Part shown: positions 1-5,729 of the stretch, in pieces | Layout: each line of letters begins with the position of its first letter | How positions within the stretch are numbered: the stretch's first letter is position 1 | Assembly: GCA_003225655.1 (NCBI GenBank) | Contig: QIAW01000193.1 | Coordinates: 1-6,987, forward strand | DNA length: 6,987 nucleotides | Source of the DNA: Acidobacteriota bacterium | Lineage (GTDB): Bacteria; Acidobacteriota; Terriglobia; Terriglobales; Acidobacteriaceae | Reading direction: 5' to 3' | The notes under the pieces: generated by a model | What the model was told of the DNA's origin: nothing | Database searches by the model: none | Seen by the model: the letters and a program-made list of their open reading frames with translations, nothing else | Translations under genes and position numbers: made by a program

Positions 1-1
1 C

Positions 2-109
2 CATGGCCGGGAACGCTATGCAACCTGTCTTTACCGCAAGCGTGACGACGCAGAGGAAATGCGGAAGCATGTGGATCCTAGTTGGAAGCGCACACTCCCG
101 CGTTGGTAA
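2..109 (+). CDS. C-terminal end of an unidentified protein (5' part outside the window)
   Basis: An open frame enters the window with its first full codon at base 2 and runs 35 codons to TAA at 107-109. The residues look like a real soluble protein end: a charged helix-like stretch (RKRDDAEEMRKH) followed by VDPSWKRTLPRW and the stop. The best support is internal. The last 14 residues plus stop recur at 254-298 with differences that fall mostly at third codon positions of this frame and are synonymous, so this frame has been under protein-level selection. I do not recognise the family. Its place ahead of kdgD suggests sugar-acid metabolism, but that is only context. Confidence 0.6.
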   Translation, partial: HGRERYATCLYRKRDDAEEMRKHVDPSWKRTLPRW

Positions 110-226
110 TCGGGTGAGCGAAAAGTGAGCGCCGTTCCGCGCCAAAGCCCAGCAGCAACCCTGATAGCAAGCGAAGGGGAATTGCTGCGCAATGGATACG
201 CGAGGGCGCGCAGGGGAACGAAATAA

Positions 227-298
227 AGCGTTGCGGACCTCCGATTAACGACAAAGCACGTAGACCCTAATTGGAAGCGTATACTTCCCCGTTGGTGA
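227..298 (+). pseudogene. Remnant of a paralogue of the upstream gene: second copy of its C-terminal tail
   Basis: After an in-frame TAA at 224-226, this frame encodes about 23 residues ending KHVDPNWKRILPRW and TGA at 296-298. The upstream gene ends KHVDPSWKRTLPRW with TAA. Aligning 64-109 with 253-298 gives 36 identities over 46 bases without gaps. Seven of ten differences are at third codon positions, two give Ser/Asn and Thr/Ile, and one swaps TAA for TGA. No plausible start or ribosome binding site precedes this copy, so I read it as the surviving tail of a deleted or recombined gene. Its stop lies 2 nt before the kdgD ATG, the spacing of a tightly packed operon. The 117 bases between the two tails (110-226) show nothing else I can name. 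Confidence 0.5.
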
Positions 299-300
299 CA

Positions 301-1215
301 ATGACGATGATGAAACCGGAAGAACTTCGTGGAAAACTGCACGGCGTGATTGCCTTTCCTGTCACACCATTTAAAACAGACTTGTCCCTTGATATCAGTG
401 GCCTGCGAAATAACCTTCAAGGATTACTTAAGTATCCGATCAGCGCCGTGGTCGCTGCCGGCGGTACAGGCGAGATGTATTCTCTCACCCCGTCGGAACA
501 TCAAGAGGTGGTCAAGGCCACTGTAGAAGAGGTACACGGGAAGGTGCCGGTCATCGCGGGTACGGGTTTCAACCGGCAGATCGCCATCGAACTAGCGCAG
601 CAATCGGCGCGCGCCGGCGCGGATGCGATCCTGGCTTTGCCTCCTTATTATCCCAATGCCGACGAGGGCGCACTGGCTGAGTATTACGCGGCAATTGGCG
701 CGGCGACGCCGCTGGGACTTTTTGTGTACAGCCGCGACTGGGTCAATCCTGGGCCGGAGTGGGTTGAAAAACTGGCGGCGAGGGTCCCTACCCTGGTTGG
801 ATGGAAAGATGGACAGGGCGACATCCGCCGTTACCAGCAGATCATCAACCGCGTAGGGGACCGGCTGTACTGGATCGGCGGCATCGGCGATGACTGTGTG
901 CCCGGCTACTACAGCATTGGGATCCGCACTTACACCTCAAGCATCGCCACGGTTACGGCCAAGCTTTCTCTACAGCTTCATGAGGCTGCCGCGGCTGGAA
1001 ACAGTTCCGCACTGCTGGGGCTCATGAATGAGTACGTGGTTCCACTCTATGCGCTGCGTGCCCGGCGCAAAGGCTACGAGGTCACGGTGATGAAAGAGAT
1101 GATGAATATCATCGGGCTGGCGGCAGGCCCGGTGAGACCGCCACTTCCAGTTATGCGTCCGGAGGACATGTCAGACTTGCGGAGGATGATGGAACGATGG
1201 AAGCCGGTGTTGTAG
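301..1215 (+). CDS. kdgD: 5-dehydro-4-deoxyglucarate dehydratase (KdgD), DHDPS/NAL family
   Basis: Cytoplasmic class I aldolase-fold enzyme that dehydrates and decarboxylates 5-dehydro-4-deoxy-D-glucarate to 2,5-dioxopentanoate (alpha-ketoglutarate semialdehyde) in D-glucarate/galactarate breakdown. With the ATG at 301 it has 304 residues, the usual family length. Visible family marks are the N-terminal GVIAFPVTPF, the AAGGTGE loop (residues 53-58, where GTGE replaces the TTGE-type loop of DapA), SLTPSEH just after it, the catalytic tyrosine in VYSRD (Y143), and the Schiff-base lysine in VGWKD (K169). A longer start at TTG 271 would run through the upstream tail remnant in another frame and is unlikely. 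ATGs at 307 and 310 are possible, and no clear Shine-Dalgarno decides between them. A DapA or NanA assignment is less likely given the GGTGE and VYSRD signatures. The neighbouring respiratory genes are on the other strand and unrelated in function. Confidence 0.87.
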   Translation: MTMMKPEELRGKLHGVIAFPVTPFKTDLSLDISGLRNNLQGLLKYPISAVVAAGGTGEMYSLTPSEHQEVVKATVEEVHGKVPVIAGTGFNRQIAIELAQQSARAGADAILALPPYYPNADEGALAEYYAAIGAATPLGLFVYSRDWVNPGPEWVEKLAARVPTLVGWKDGQGDIRRYQQIINRVGDRLYWIGGIGDDCVPGYYSIGIRTYTSSIATVTAKLSLQLHEAAAAGNSSALLGLMNEYVVPLYALRARRKGYEVTVMKEMMNIIGLAAGPVRPPLPVMRPEDMSDLRRMMERWKPVL

Positions 1216-1512
1216 CGTTTTAGGATGTGCATGCAAAAGTTCATCAAGTTAGTTCGCCGTTAAGGTTTCAGTCATAGCGGCTTCTCGCAAGCCCATATTT
1301 TGCAGCTACTTAGAAATGAAAACATTTACGTAAGGATTCCTGGTAGGCAAAATTATGGGAGTCCTGTCAGGCTCCACAAACGGGCAATGCGCCCGCGTGG
1401 TGCTCTTTCATCAGTTACTCCCCTCCGTCTGCAATAGTTGCGCGCTATAAATTCAAACTCTGATTTCCAGTGGCACAGCGCGGCCATATTCCGGCCTATC
1501 TTTCTCCAAACG
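1216..1512. other. Convergent intergenic stretch without a convincing gene
   Basis: This lies between the 3' end of kdgD (plus) and the 3' end of the four-cysteine protein gene (minus). I see no tRNA-like or strong terminator structure. A perfect 5-bp hairpin with a 5-nt loop lies at 1381-1395 (CGGGC/GCCCG). Read on the minus strand it is followed only by TTTGTGG, so it is at best a weak terminator for the minus-strand gene. A 14-codon minus-strand frame (1411 down to 1367) has a good GGAGGGGAG ribosome binding site but no other support. Confidence 0.5.
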
Positions 1513-1926
1513 TCATGCATGGGCCACATTCAAAGACGTGTCAGATTCCAGTGGAAATACTTCGTCTTTCAATTCCCTCTCGATCCGTTCTATAGTTCTT
1601 CGCAGCCATTGGTCCAACTTCAACTCCACCTCATCTCGAGTAGCTGTCTCGTAGAGTGATTGCAAGGTCTCACCCTCCTGGTTCAGAGGAATATCTCTGC
1701 ACGGAATTTCGTTCGCTCTCTTCGCAAGTGGAACGAGCTGACGCAGCGCGCACCGGCTGCAGGGCACTGGCTTTTCGCTTACACCCCGGTTAGGACAACT
1801 GGGCGAATCTTCAAAAAACATCGCCGGCCGCCATGATCCTTTTTCAAAATCTCCATAGCCGCCTTTTTCAAGAAATTCAAGTTCGTTTTTAAGTACGCGG
1901 AGAAGTTCTCTCTTATAGACTCCCAT
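1513..1926 (-). CDS. Small conserved-looking four-cysteine protein, function unknown
   Basis: 137 residues, cytoplasmic (no signal peptide or membrane segment). The start at 1926 is chosen because GGAGG lies 6 nt upstream (1933-1937). A longer frame up to 1971 has no such site. Visible layout: an N-terminal helix (KRELLRVLKNELEFLEKGGYG, residues 5-25, in two parts), a tryptophan/proline stretch SWRPAMFFEDSP, then cysteines at 44, 56, 59 and 76 (C-x11-C-x2-C-x16-C), and an amphipathic charged helix at about 96-120. The four-cysteine spacing would suit a zinc site or an iron-sulfur cluster, which is inference. It resembles hypothetical proteins I associate with Acidobacteriota, but I cannot name a family. 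A CRP/FNR-type palindrome upstream ties it to the cytochrome genes by regulation. It is probably a separate transcript, with a gap of about 150 bp from the gene before it. Confidence 0.75.
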   Translation of the reverse strand: MGVYKRELLRVLKNELEFLEKGGYGDFEKGSWRPAMFFEDSPSCPNRGVSEKPVPCSRCALRQLVPLAKRANEIPCRDIPLNQEGETLQSLYETATRDEVELKLDQWLRRTIERIERELKDEVFPLESDTSLNVAHA

Positions 1927-1969
1927 TGGCCACCTCCAGTTCAAGCTTCGTTCGCTATGAACTAACCTC

Positions 1970-2012
1970 ATGATCCAATATAGGAGGGATTTACGCTGTG
2001 ATGGTCATCACA
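1970..2012 (-). promoter_or_regulatory. CRP/FNR-type site and promoter of the four-cysteine protein gene
   Basis: TGTGATGGTCATCACA at 1997-2012 has two perfect 7-base arms around a 2-base centre and fits TGTGA-N6-TCACA exactly. Its centre is about 78 bp upstream of the ATG at 1926. On the minus strand two -10 candidates follow. GATCAT (1975-1970) places the site at -41.5, the class II activator position. TATATT (1982-1977) is the better hexamer but places the site at -34.5, over the -35 region. So the site is clear, while activation versus repression is open. Confidence 0.6.
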
Positions 2013-2080
2013 CCCGAAAGTGAAGGCTATCAATGGAAAGTTGTCAGGGGAGGCAGGAAGAAAGAAAACCTGTGCCGACT

Positions 2081-2278
2081 TTAAGTCGTACGCGAAACCA
2101 GAGCGAGCAGATAGACAACGATTCCCAAGACTAGAAACATTCCGCCGACGCAGGGAAAAGCCAGGAATGAAAGCGTATGGTTCCAAAGCAGACTGAAGCC
2201 CTCGACGATCAGACCCAGAATAATGAGAATGCCTGCAATGCGCAGCTTCTTCGAGATAGTTCCGTCTTGTTGAGTCAT
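2081..2278 (-). CDS. Small two-helix membrane protein coupled to the NapC-type cytochrome
   Basis: 65 residues from the ATG at 2278. Two hydrophobic segments, at about residues 13-35 and 38-60, are joined by a short turn containing WNH, with a basic N-terminal approach (SKKLR) that suggests the N-terminus stays in the cytoplasm. The start is chosen because ATG and the stop of the preceding cytochrome gene overlap as ATGA (2275-2278), typical of translational coupling. An ATG at 2287 would add only three residues. One cysteine, no heme motif, no known domain recognised. Its place as the last gene of the unit suggests an inner-membrane partner or assembly factor of the quinol dehydrogenase, which is inference from position only. 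Confidence 0.7.
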   Translation of the reverse strand: MTQQDGTISKKLRIAGILIILGLIVEGFSLLWNHTLSFLAFPCVGGMFLVLGIVVYLLALVSRTT

Positions 2279-2889
2279 GGCGTCCAATATTTCACCTTGT
2301 CGAGTTCAGAAACGTTATGCACCACTTCGTGACATCCTGATGACGTGCAGGAAAGTTTATTGCTCTTGATTGCAGGCATGGTCTCGGGATCCGCATTGTG
2401 CACTGCACCCTGTTCAAAGCTACGTGCCCCCTGGTGGCAATGCAGGCACTCACGGTTATTGAAGGGCTCGTAGAGTTTAATAGGATTGGCCGGGGTTGCG
2501 ATGTAGTACTTGTATGCGTGCTTCAGACCGCGAAGTTTGTCGTGCATGGTCCCGTAGATCGTGTAGTTCGTGTGGCAGGTGTAGCAAGCGTGATCGCGCG
2601 GTATGCGGGCATTTTGGAAATGGGCAGCGGGCAGATAAGAGGGATCATCCACGTAAAGACTCTTACCATAAGGCTGCATCACGTGACAGGAAAGGCAAAA
2701 GCTGGTCTGCTTGGAACGCTCCATGTGTTCGGACATACCGAATAATCCCATGGTCACAGGCAGGATGAACAGCGCAAGAAAAGCCAGTATCTTTCCTCCC
2801 CGGCTTACTGTTATGCCCGGGGCAGCTATTACGACGGCAATCAGAACCACGGTTACAGCTACACAAATAAGCAGTAATGCGGTCGGCAC
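2275..2889 (-). CDS. NapC/NrfH/CymA-type membrane-anchored tetraheme cytochrome c (quinol dehydrogenase)
   Basis: 204 residues. This family takes electrons from menaquinol or ubiquinol at the inner membrane and passes them to periplasmic partners. Two hydrophobic segments (about 2-23 and 33-51) precede a periplasmic heme domain. Heme motifs: CLSCH at 65-69 followed by V-M71, giving CxxCHxM as at heme 1 of NrfH; CYTCH at 102-106; CLHCH at 148-152; and a fourth, unusual CTSSGCH at 181-187 (CX4CH). Having two N-terminal hydrophobic stretches rather than one is a little unusual for NrfH or NapC. The start is GTG at 2889, preceded by AGGAGG with a 4-nt spacer. It follows the monoheme cytochrome gene by 30 nt and overlaps the next gene by 4 nt. 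The adjacent decaheme and barrel genes suggest a CymA-like role feeding an outer-membrane conduit rather than nitrate or nitrite reductase. No NapA or NrfA is visible. Confidence 0.88.
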   Translation of the reverse strand: MPTALLLICVAVTVVLIAVVIAAPGITVSRGGKILAFLALFILPVTMGLFGMSEHMERSKQTSFCLSCHVMQPYGKSLYVDDPSYLPAAHFQNARIPRDHACYTCHTNYTIYGTMHDKLRGLKHAYKYYIATPANPIKLYEPFNNRECLHCHQGARSFEQGAVHNADPETMPAIKSNKLSCTSSGCHEVVHNVSELDKVKYWTP

Positions 2890-2919
2890 GCCTCCTCCTG
2901 TGTGGAACCAGCGTCAGGT

Positions 2920-3243
2920 CTACTTCAAGCTGCGAATGTACTTCACCAAATCTTTAATTTGCGCGTCCGTCAGCTTCTTGTCATAAGCCGGCATCTTGTC
3001 TTTGCCTTTTTTCGTGATGTCAAAGAGCTCGTCATCAGACATCTTTGCCACTTCTGGAGCGTGAAAACTCTTGGCTCCCAATTTTTTTCCTGCTGGCGTA
3101 TTCCCGGTACCATCTGCGCCGTGGCATGCCTGGCACTTGGTTTTGTAAAGCGTATCCGTGCCATCATCAGCATGGCTGGCCATAGCAAAGCCGAAAACCA
3201 AAGAGGCAATAACCGCAACTGCCCGTTTTTGGAACAACTTCAT
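2920..3243 (-). CDS. Small periplasmic monoheme cytochrome c (class I)
   Basis: 107 residues with a signal peptide (MKLFQKR, then a hydrophobic core, cut likely after ASHA at residue 25). The single heme site is CQACH at 37-41, followed by GADGTGNTPAG as in small cytochromes of the c6/c553/cytochrome cbb3-subunit type. Met84 in KMPAY is the expected distal ligand, and a C-terminal helix LTDAQIKDLVKYIRSL closes the fold. The mature protein is lysine-rich, suited to docking on acidic partners. The start at 3243 is chosen for GGGAGGAA just upstream. A longer frame to 3309 would push the signal peptide inward. It probably shuttles electrons in the periplasm between the NapC-type cytochrome and the decaheme, a place held by other small carriers in related systems. 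The partner assignment is inferred from gene order. Confidence 0.9.
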   Translation of the reverse strand: MKLFQKRAVAVIASLVFGFAMASHADDGTDTLYKTKCQACHGADGTGNTPAGKKLGAKSFHAPEVAKMSDDELFDITKKGKDKMPAYDKKLTDAQIKDLVKYIRSLK

Positions 3244-3261
3244 AAGATTCCTCCCTGAGTT

Positions 3262-3310
3262 TCTTTCATTCTTACCGATCTCTTTGGATATCGCAGTGAT
3301 CCAGATCACA
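3262..3310 (-). promoter_or_regulatory. CRP/FNR-type site and internal promoter ahead of the monoheme cytochrome gene
   Basis: AGTGATCCAGATCACA at 3295-3310 contains the perfect inner palindrome GTGATC-CA-GATCAC broken only at the two central bases. It fits both the CRP form (GTGA-N6-TCAC) and the FNR form (TGAT-N4-ATCA). It overlaps the stop codon of the barrel gene. On the minus strand AAGAAT (3273-3268) is a -10 candidate matching four of six consensus bases, and it places the site centre at -41.5 with a start near 3261. This would let the monoheme/NapC/small membrane genes be transcribed apart from the conduit genes. Confidence 0.5.
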
Positions 3311-5711
3311 TCGAATACCGAAGTGACAAGGTGAACACATTTCCGCGAAAGTTTCTCGGTAACGTTGGTCCCGGATCAGATTTCTCATGGTAACCGTAGT
3401 AGTTCCAATTAGTCTTATAGGTGAAATGTTTCGTGAATTCCCATGCCAGCGAAGCTGTGGGCAAGTGATAGTTGAAGCTCAGAGGTCCAGTTGGAGCATT
3501 GGGGTTCAGGATCAGTGTACTTCCTGCGGTGCTGGTGACTGTGTAACCCACCGCCGTGGTTAGACGGTTGATGGGCCTGAAATAAATTGAGCCGGCCCCG
3601 TAATGGGAGCGGTCTTTGTAAGTCGAAATGCCTGAGAGGAACGGTGCACCGCAACTGAGCGCAGTCGGAGGCGATGGAGTGGCCACAAAGCAGATGTTCG
3701 TCTGCGAGAAGATGTCATTGTAGTCATAGGACAGGTCCAACCCCCACGTTGCGTTCACCGGTGCAATCGTGGTGGTGAATGCATAACTCCGGTCGTGTTG
3801 GAGATTGCCAATATCGGCTGTATCGTTCCGATTTTCCCGTATATTGACGCTAAGGCCAAAATTCAGCCAGTCTTTCGGCTGATAGGTGCTGCGTAACTTA
3901 TATTGCTGCAGATGCCTTGGGGTGATGCGCGTGAAAGTCTTGTCGGCGTAGAAGATCTCGGTATCGAAAGAGATGCGGAAGGCATCAGTGGGGCGGGCGG
4001 CAAAACCCGCCAGGGCTGAATGAGCATGGATGGGAACGGTGTTGTTATCACCCACGATCACGGTCGCAGTGCAAACACCATTCACTACGGGCAGTCCCAC
4101 GCAGACACCACGGTTGGGTAAAGTCGGGAAGAAACTCTGTATCTGAATATCGCTGATATTGTGCGTGATCTCCCGGTTTTCATAGCGATATCCTACATGC
4201 GCAGAAATTCTGCGCGTGAAGTCATACTCCACCTCAAACGTATTTACTTTCTCATTCTGCCGCAGGAAGTCGTTCCAGGTGTCTTGGACAACATCTGCCG
4301 ACGAGCTGGTGTTGTGCTGCGGGCAGGTGGCGGCCGTAAAGGGTGGCGGGCAGGTCGCGAGACTGAACGTATTTGGGGTCGAAAGCAGTGTCGCACCGAA
4401 CAAGGAGTTGGTCATAAGATTCCACGATCCCGGAATACGGAAATTGTTAAAGCGGAAGTCATCCACGAGCCGTAGCTGGTCTGTGATCCAAAATGTGAGT
4501 CCCAGGTCGGCGGTCGCGGAGACTCGATGGACGCCGATATTGACGCCGTTGGTTTGGAAGTTCCGCTGACGGGTACGCGTAATTAATCCGTTGAAGACTT
4601 CATTGAAGGCAGGCACTCTCGCGGTTGTATCGGAATAGTCGAATCTGCCGGAAACGTCCAATTTTTTGAAGTAATTGCTTTGCAGGCTGATCTGTTCGGT
4701 GGGATAAGAGTTTCGAACGGGCTCAAAGCGGTTGTAGCGGAAATAGCCATTGCAAGCCGGATTCACAAAGCCGGTCCCCAAAATTGGTGTGGCACAGGGC
4801 TGCCCGGCCACCGTGTTGAACGGAAGTCCTAAATCAACGGGTATCCCTCCGGCTAAAACAAACGGAAGAGAATTGAGTTGGGCGGAAGTGTCATTTTTGA
4901 AAAAAGTGTAGAACTGATCGTAATTAATGCTGGTCCTGGGGATAAAACGCAGCGAAAATCCAGCATGGTAGCTATCGGTGCTTTGCCGCGTCGGCTGTAA
5001 CAGAAGTCCTTCCGTCCCCTGATGAGTTGTCGAGAACGTGCGGCCTTCATTTACGACCCTTGACCACCCAAAACGCAGCCGCACTGGAGCCAGCGTAAAT
5101 AAATTCAGATTTACATCAAGGAACTCATGCGGGGAATCCAGAATCGGAATGTTGGGATTGGAAGTAGACGGGTTCAACGGGTTAGCCAGCAGGTCATAGT
5201 CAAAGATGTTTTTGTTCCGCCGGAAACTTGCATTCAGGTTATAGAGAGTACCTTTGAGCATCCGGAACCGCGTGACATCGTCGGGATCCCCACCGTAGCC
5301 GAAGTTGCTGAAAGAAAGATCGTCAAACAGTATGCCAGTGTGCTTGGGGGCGTGCATGTCCAGGGTATATTCCAGAAGACGTGGACCCGAGCCAAGGTTA
5401 ATCAGTGTGTCCCACATCGCGTGGCTACCGCTGAAATCGGCAATGCGCCCGCCAAACTCCGCCGATTGCCTGATCTCGTAACCGCCGCTCTCCACACCGG
5501 TATTGTTGTCCGTAGTAATGGAGGTCGGTAGGTCACTGGTTTTGCGGGCCGCATCCACGCTCACGCCGACAGTAACCTGCTGCTGAGCGGGCGCCGGCTG
5601 ATCACTGGGCTTCTTTTGGGCGGGAAGCCACAAAGCATAGAGCACCACCGCTGCCAGCAAGCATCCCCGTACATACGCCATAACAGGGCAAGAAGTCTTT
5701 GTCTGAGTCAT
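3306..5711 (-). CDS. Outer-membrane beta-barrel porin of MtrB/PioB type
   Basis: 801 residues. This family forms a large barrel that sheathes a decaheme cytochrome so that electrons cross the outer membrane. The N-terminus has a signal-like segment (residues 12-30: AYVRG, then a hydrophobic core ending LPAQ), then a Pro/Gln-rich linker. From about residue 77 there are many alternating polar/aromatic strands separated by long loops, ending in a typical strand FTLSLRYSM. It is somewhat longer than the Shewanella proteins (about 700). The CxxC near the mature N-terminus of Shewanella MtrB is absent. Instead all mature cysteines fall in four close pairs: 306/320, 454/463, 537/547, 674/687. The start at 5711 has GAAGG 9 nt upstream; an internal ATG at 5681 has no such site. 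It lies 18 nt behind the decaheme gene, the mtrA-mtrB/pioA-pioB order. The family call rests on this pairing plus the barrel pattern. A generic barrel is the alternative. Confidence 0.75.
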   Translation of the reverse strand: MTQTKTSCPVMAYVRGCLLAAVVLYALWLPAQKKPSDQPAPAQQQVTVGVSVDAARKTSDLPTSITTDNNTGVESGGYEIRQSAEFGGRIADFSGSHAMWDTLINLGSGPRLLEYTLDMHAPKHTGILFDDLSFSNFGYGGDPDDVTRFRMLKGTLYNLNASFRRNKNIFDYDLLANPLNPSTSNPNIPILDSPHEFLDVNLNLFTLAPVRLRFGWSRVVNEGRTFSTTHQGTEGLLLQPTRQSTDSYHAGFSLRFIPRTSINYDQFYTFFKNDTSAQLNSLPFVLAGGIPVDLGLPFNTVAGQPCATPILGTGFVNPACNGYFRYNRFEPVRNSYPTEQISLQSNYFKKLDVSGRFDYSDTTARVPAFNEVFNGLITRTRQRNFQTNGVNIGVHRVSATADLGLTFWITDQLRLVDDFRFNNFRIPGSWNLMTNSLFGATLLSTPNTFSLATCPPPFTAATCPQHNTSSSADVVQDTWNDFLRQNEKVNTFEVEYDFTRRISAHVGYRYENREITHNISDIQIQSFFPTLPNRGVCVGLPVVNGVCTATVIVGDNNTVPIHAHSALAGFAARPTDAFRISFDTEIFYADKTFTRITPRHLQQYKLRSTYQPKDWLNFGLSVNIRENRNDTADIGNLQHDRSYAFTTTIAPVNATWGLDLSYDYNDIFSQTNICFVATPSPPTALSCGAPFLSGISTYKDRSHYGAGSIYFRPINRLTTAVGYTVTSTAGSTLILNPNAPTGPLSFNYHLPTASLAWEFTKHFTYKTNWNYYGYHEKSDPGPTLPRNFRGNVFTLSLRYSM

Positions 5712-5729
5712 ACTCGTTACCTTCTCCCT

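Noticed and set aside
271..300. TTG at 271 as the start of kdgD
   Set aside because: The extra ten residues overlap the tail remnant read in another frame. Between the two copies the differences fall at first positions of the kdgD frame, so this part is not kdgD coding. The ATG at 301 gives normal family length.
31..420. Minus-strand 129-codon frame containing a repeated QRGSxRFQLGSTCF stretch
   Set aside because: The repeat is the reverse complement of the duplicated plus-strand tail. On the plus strand both copies end in a stop at the same place and encode the same peptide, so the plus strand explains it, and the frame runs into kdgD.
301..1215. DapA (dihydrodipicolinate synthase) or NanA for the kdgD gene
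   Set aside because: The GGTGE loop with SLTPSEH and the VYSRD tyrosine context are characteristic of 5-dehydro-4-deoxyglucarate dehydratase; the TTGE-type loop of DapA is absent.
2076..2088. CGACTT-T-AAGTCG palindrome at the end of the small membrane protein gene, followed on the minus strand by a T-rich stretch, as a terminator
   Set aside because: A one-base loop cannot form the full stem and the T-rich stretch begins about 7 nt later, so it does not meet the usual form of an intrinsic terminator.
4161..5531. Plus-strand frames of about 100-134 codons inside the barrel gene
   Set aside because: They lie antisense to a continuous 801-codon frame with clear barrel composition, show no recognisable domains, and have no ribosome binding sites worth noting.
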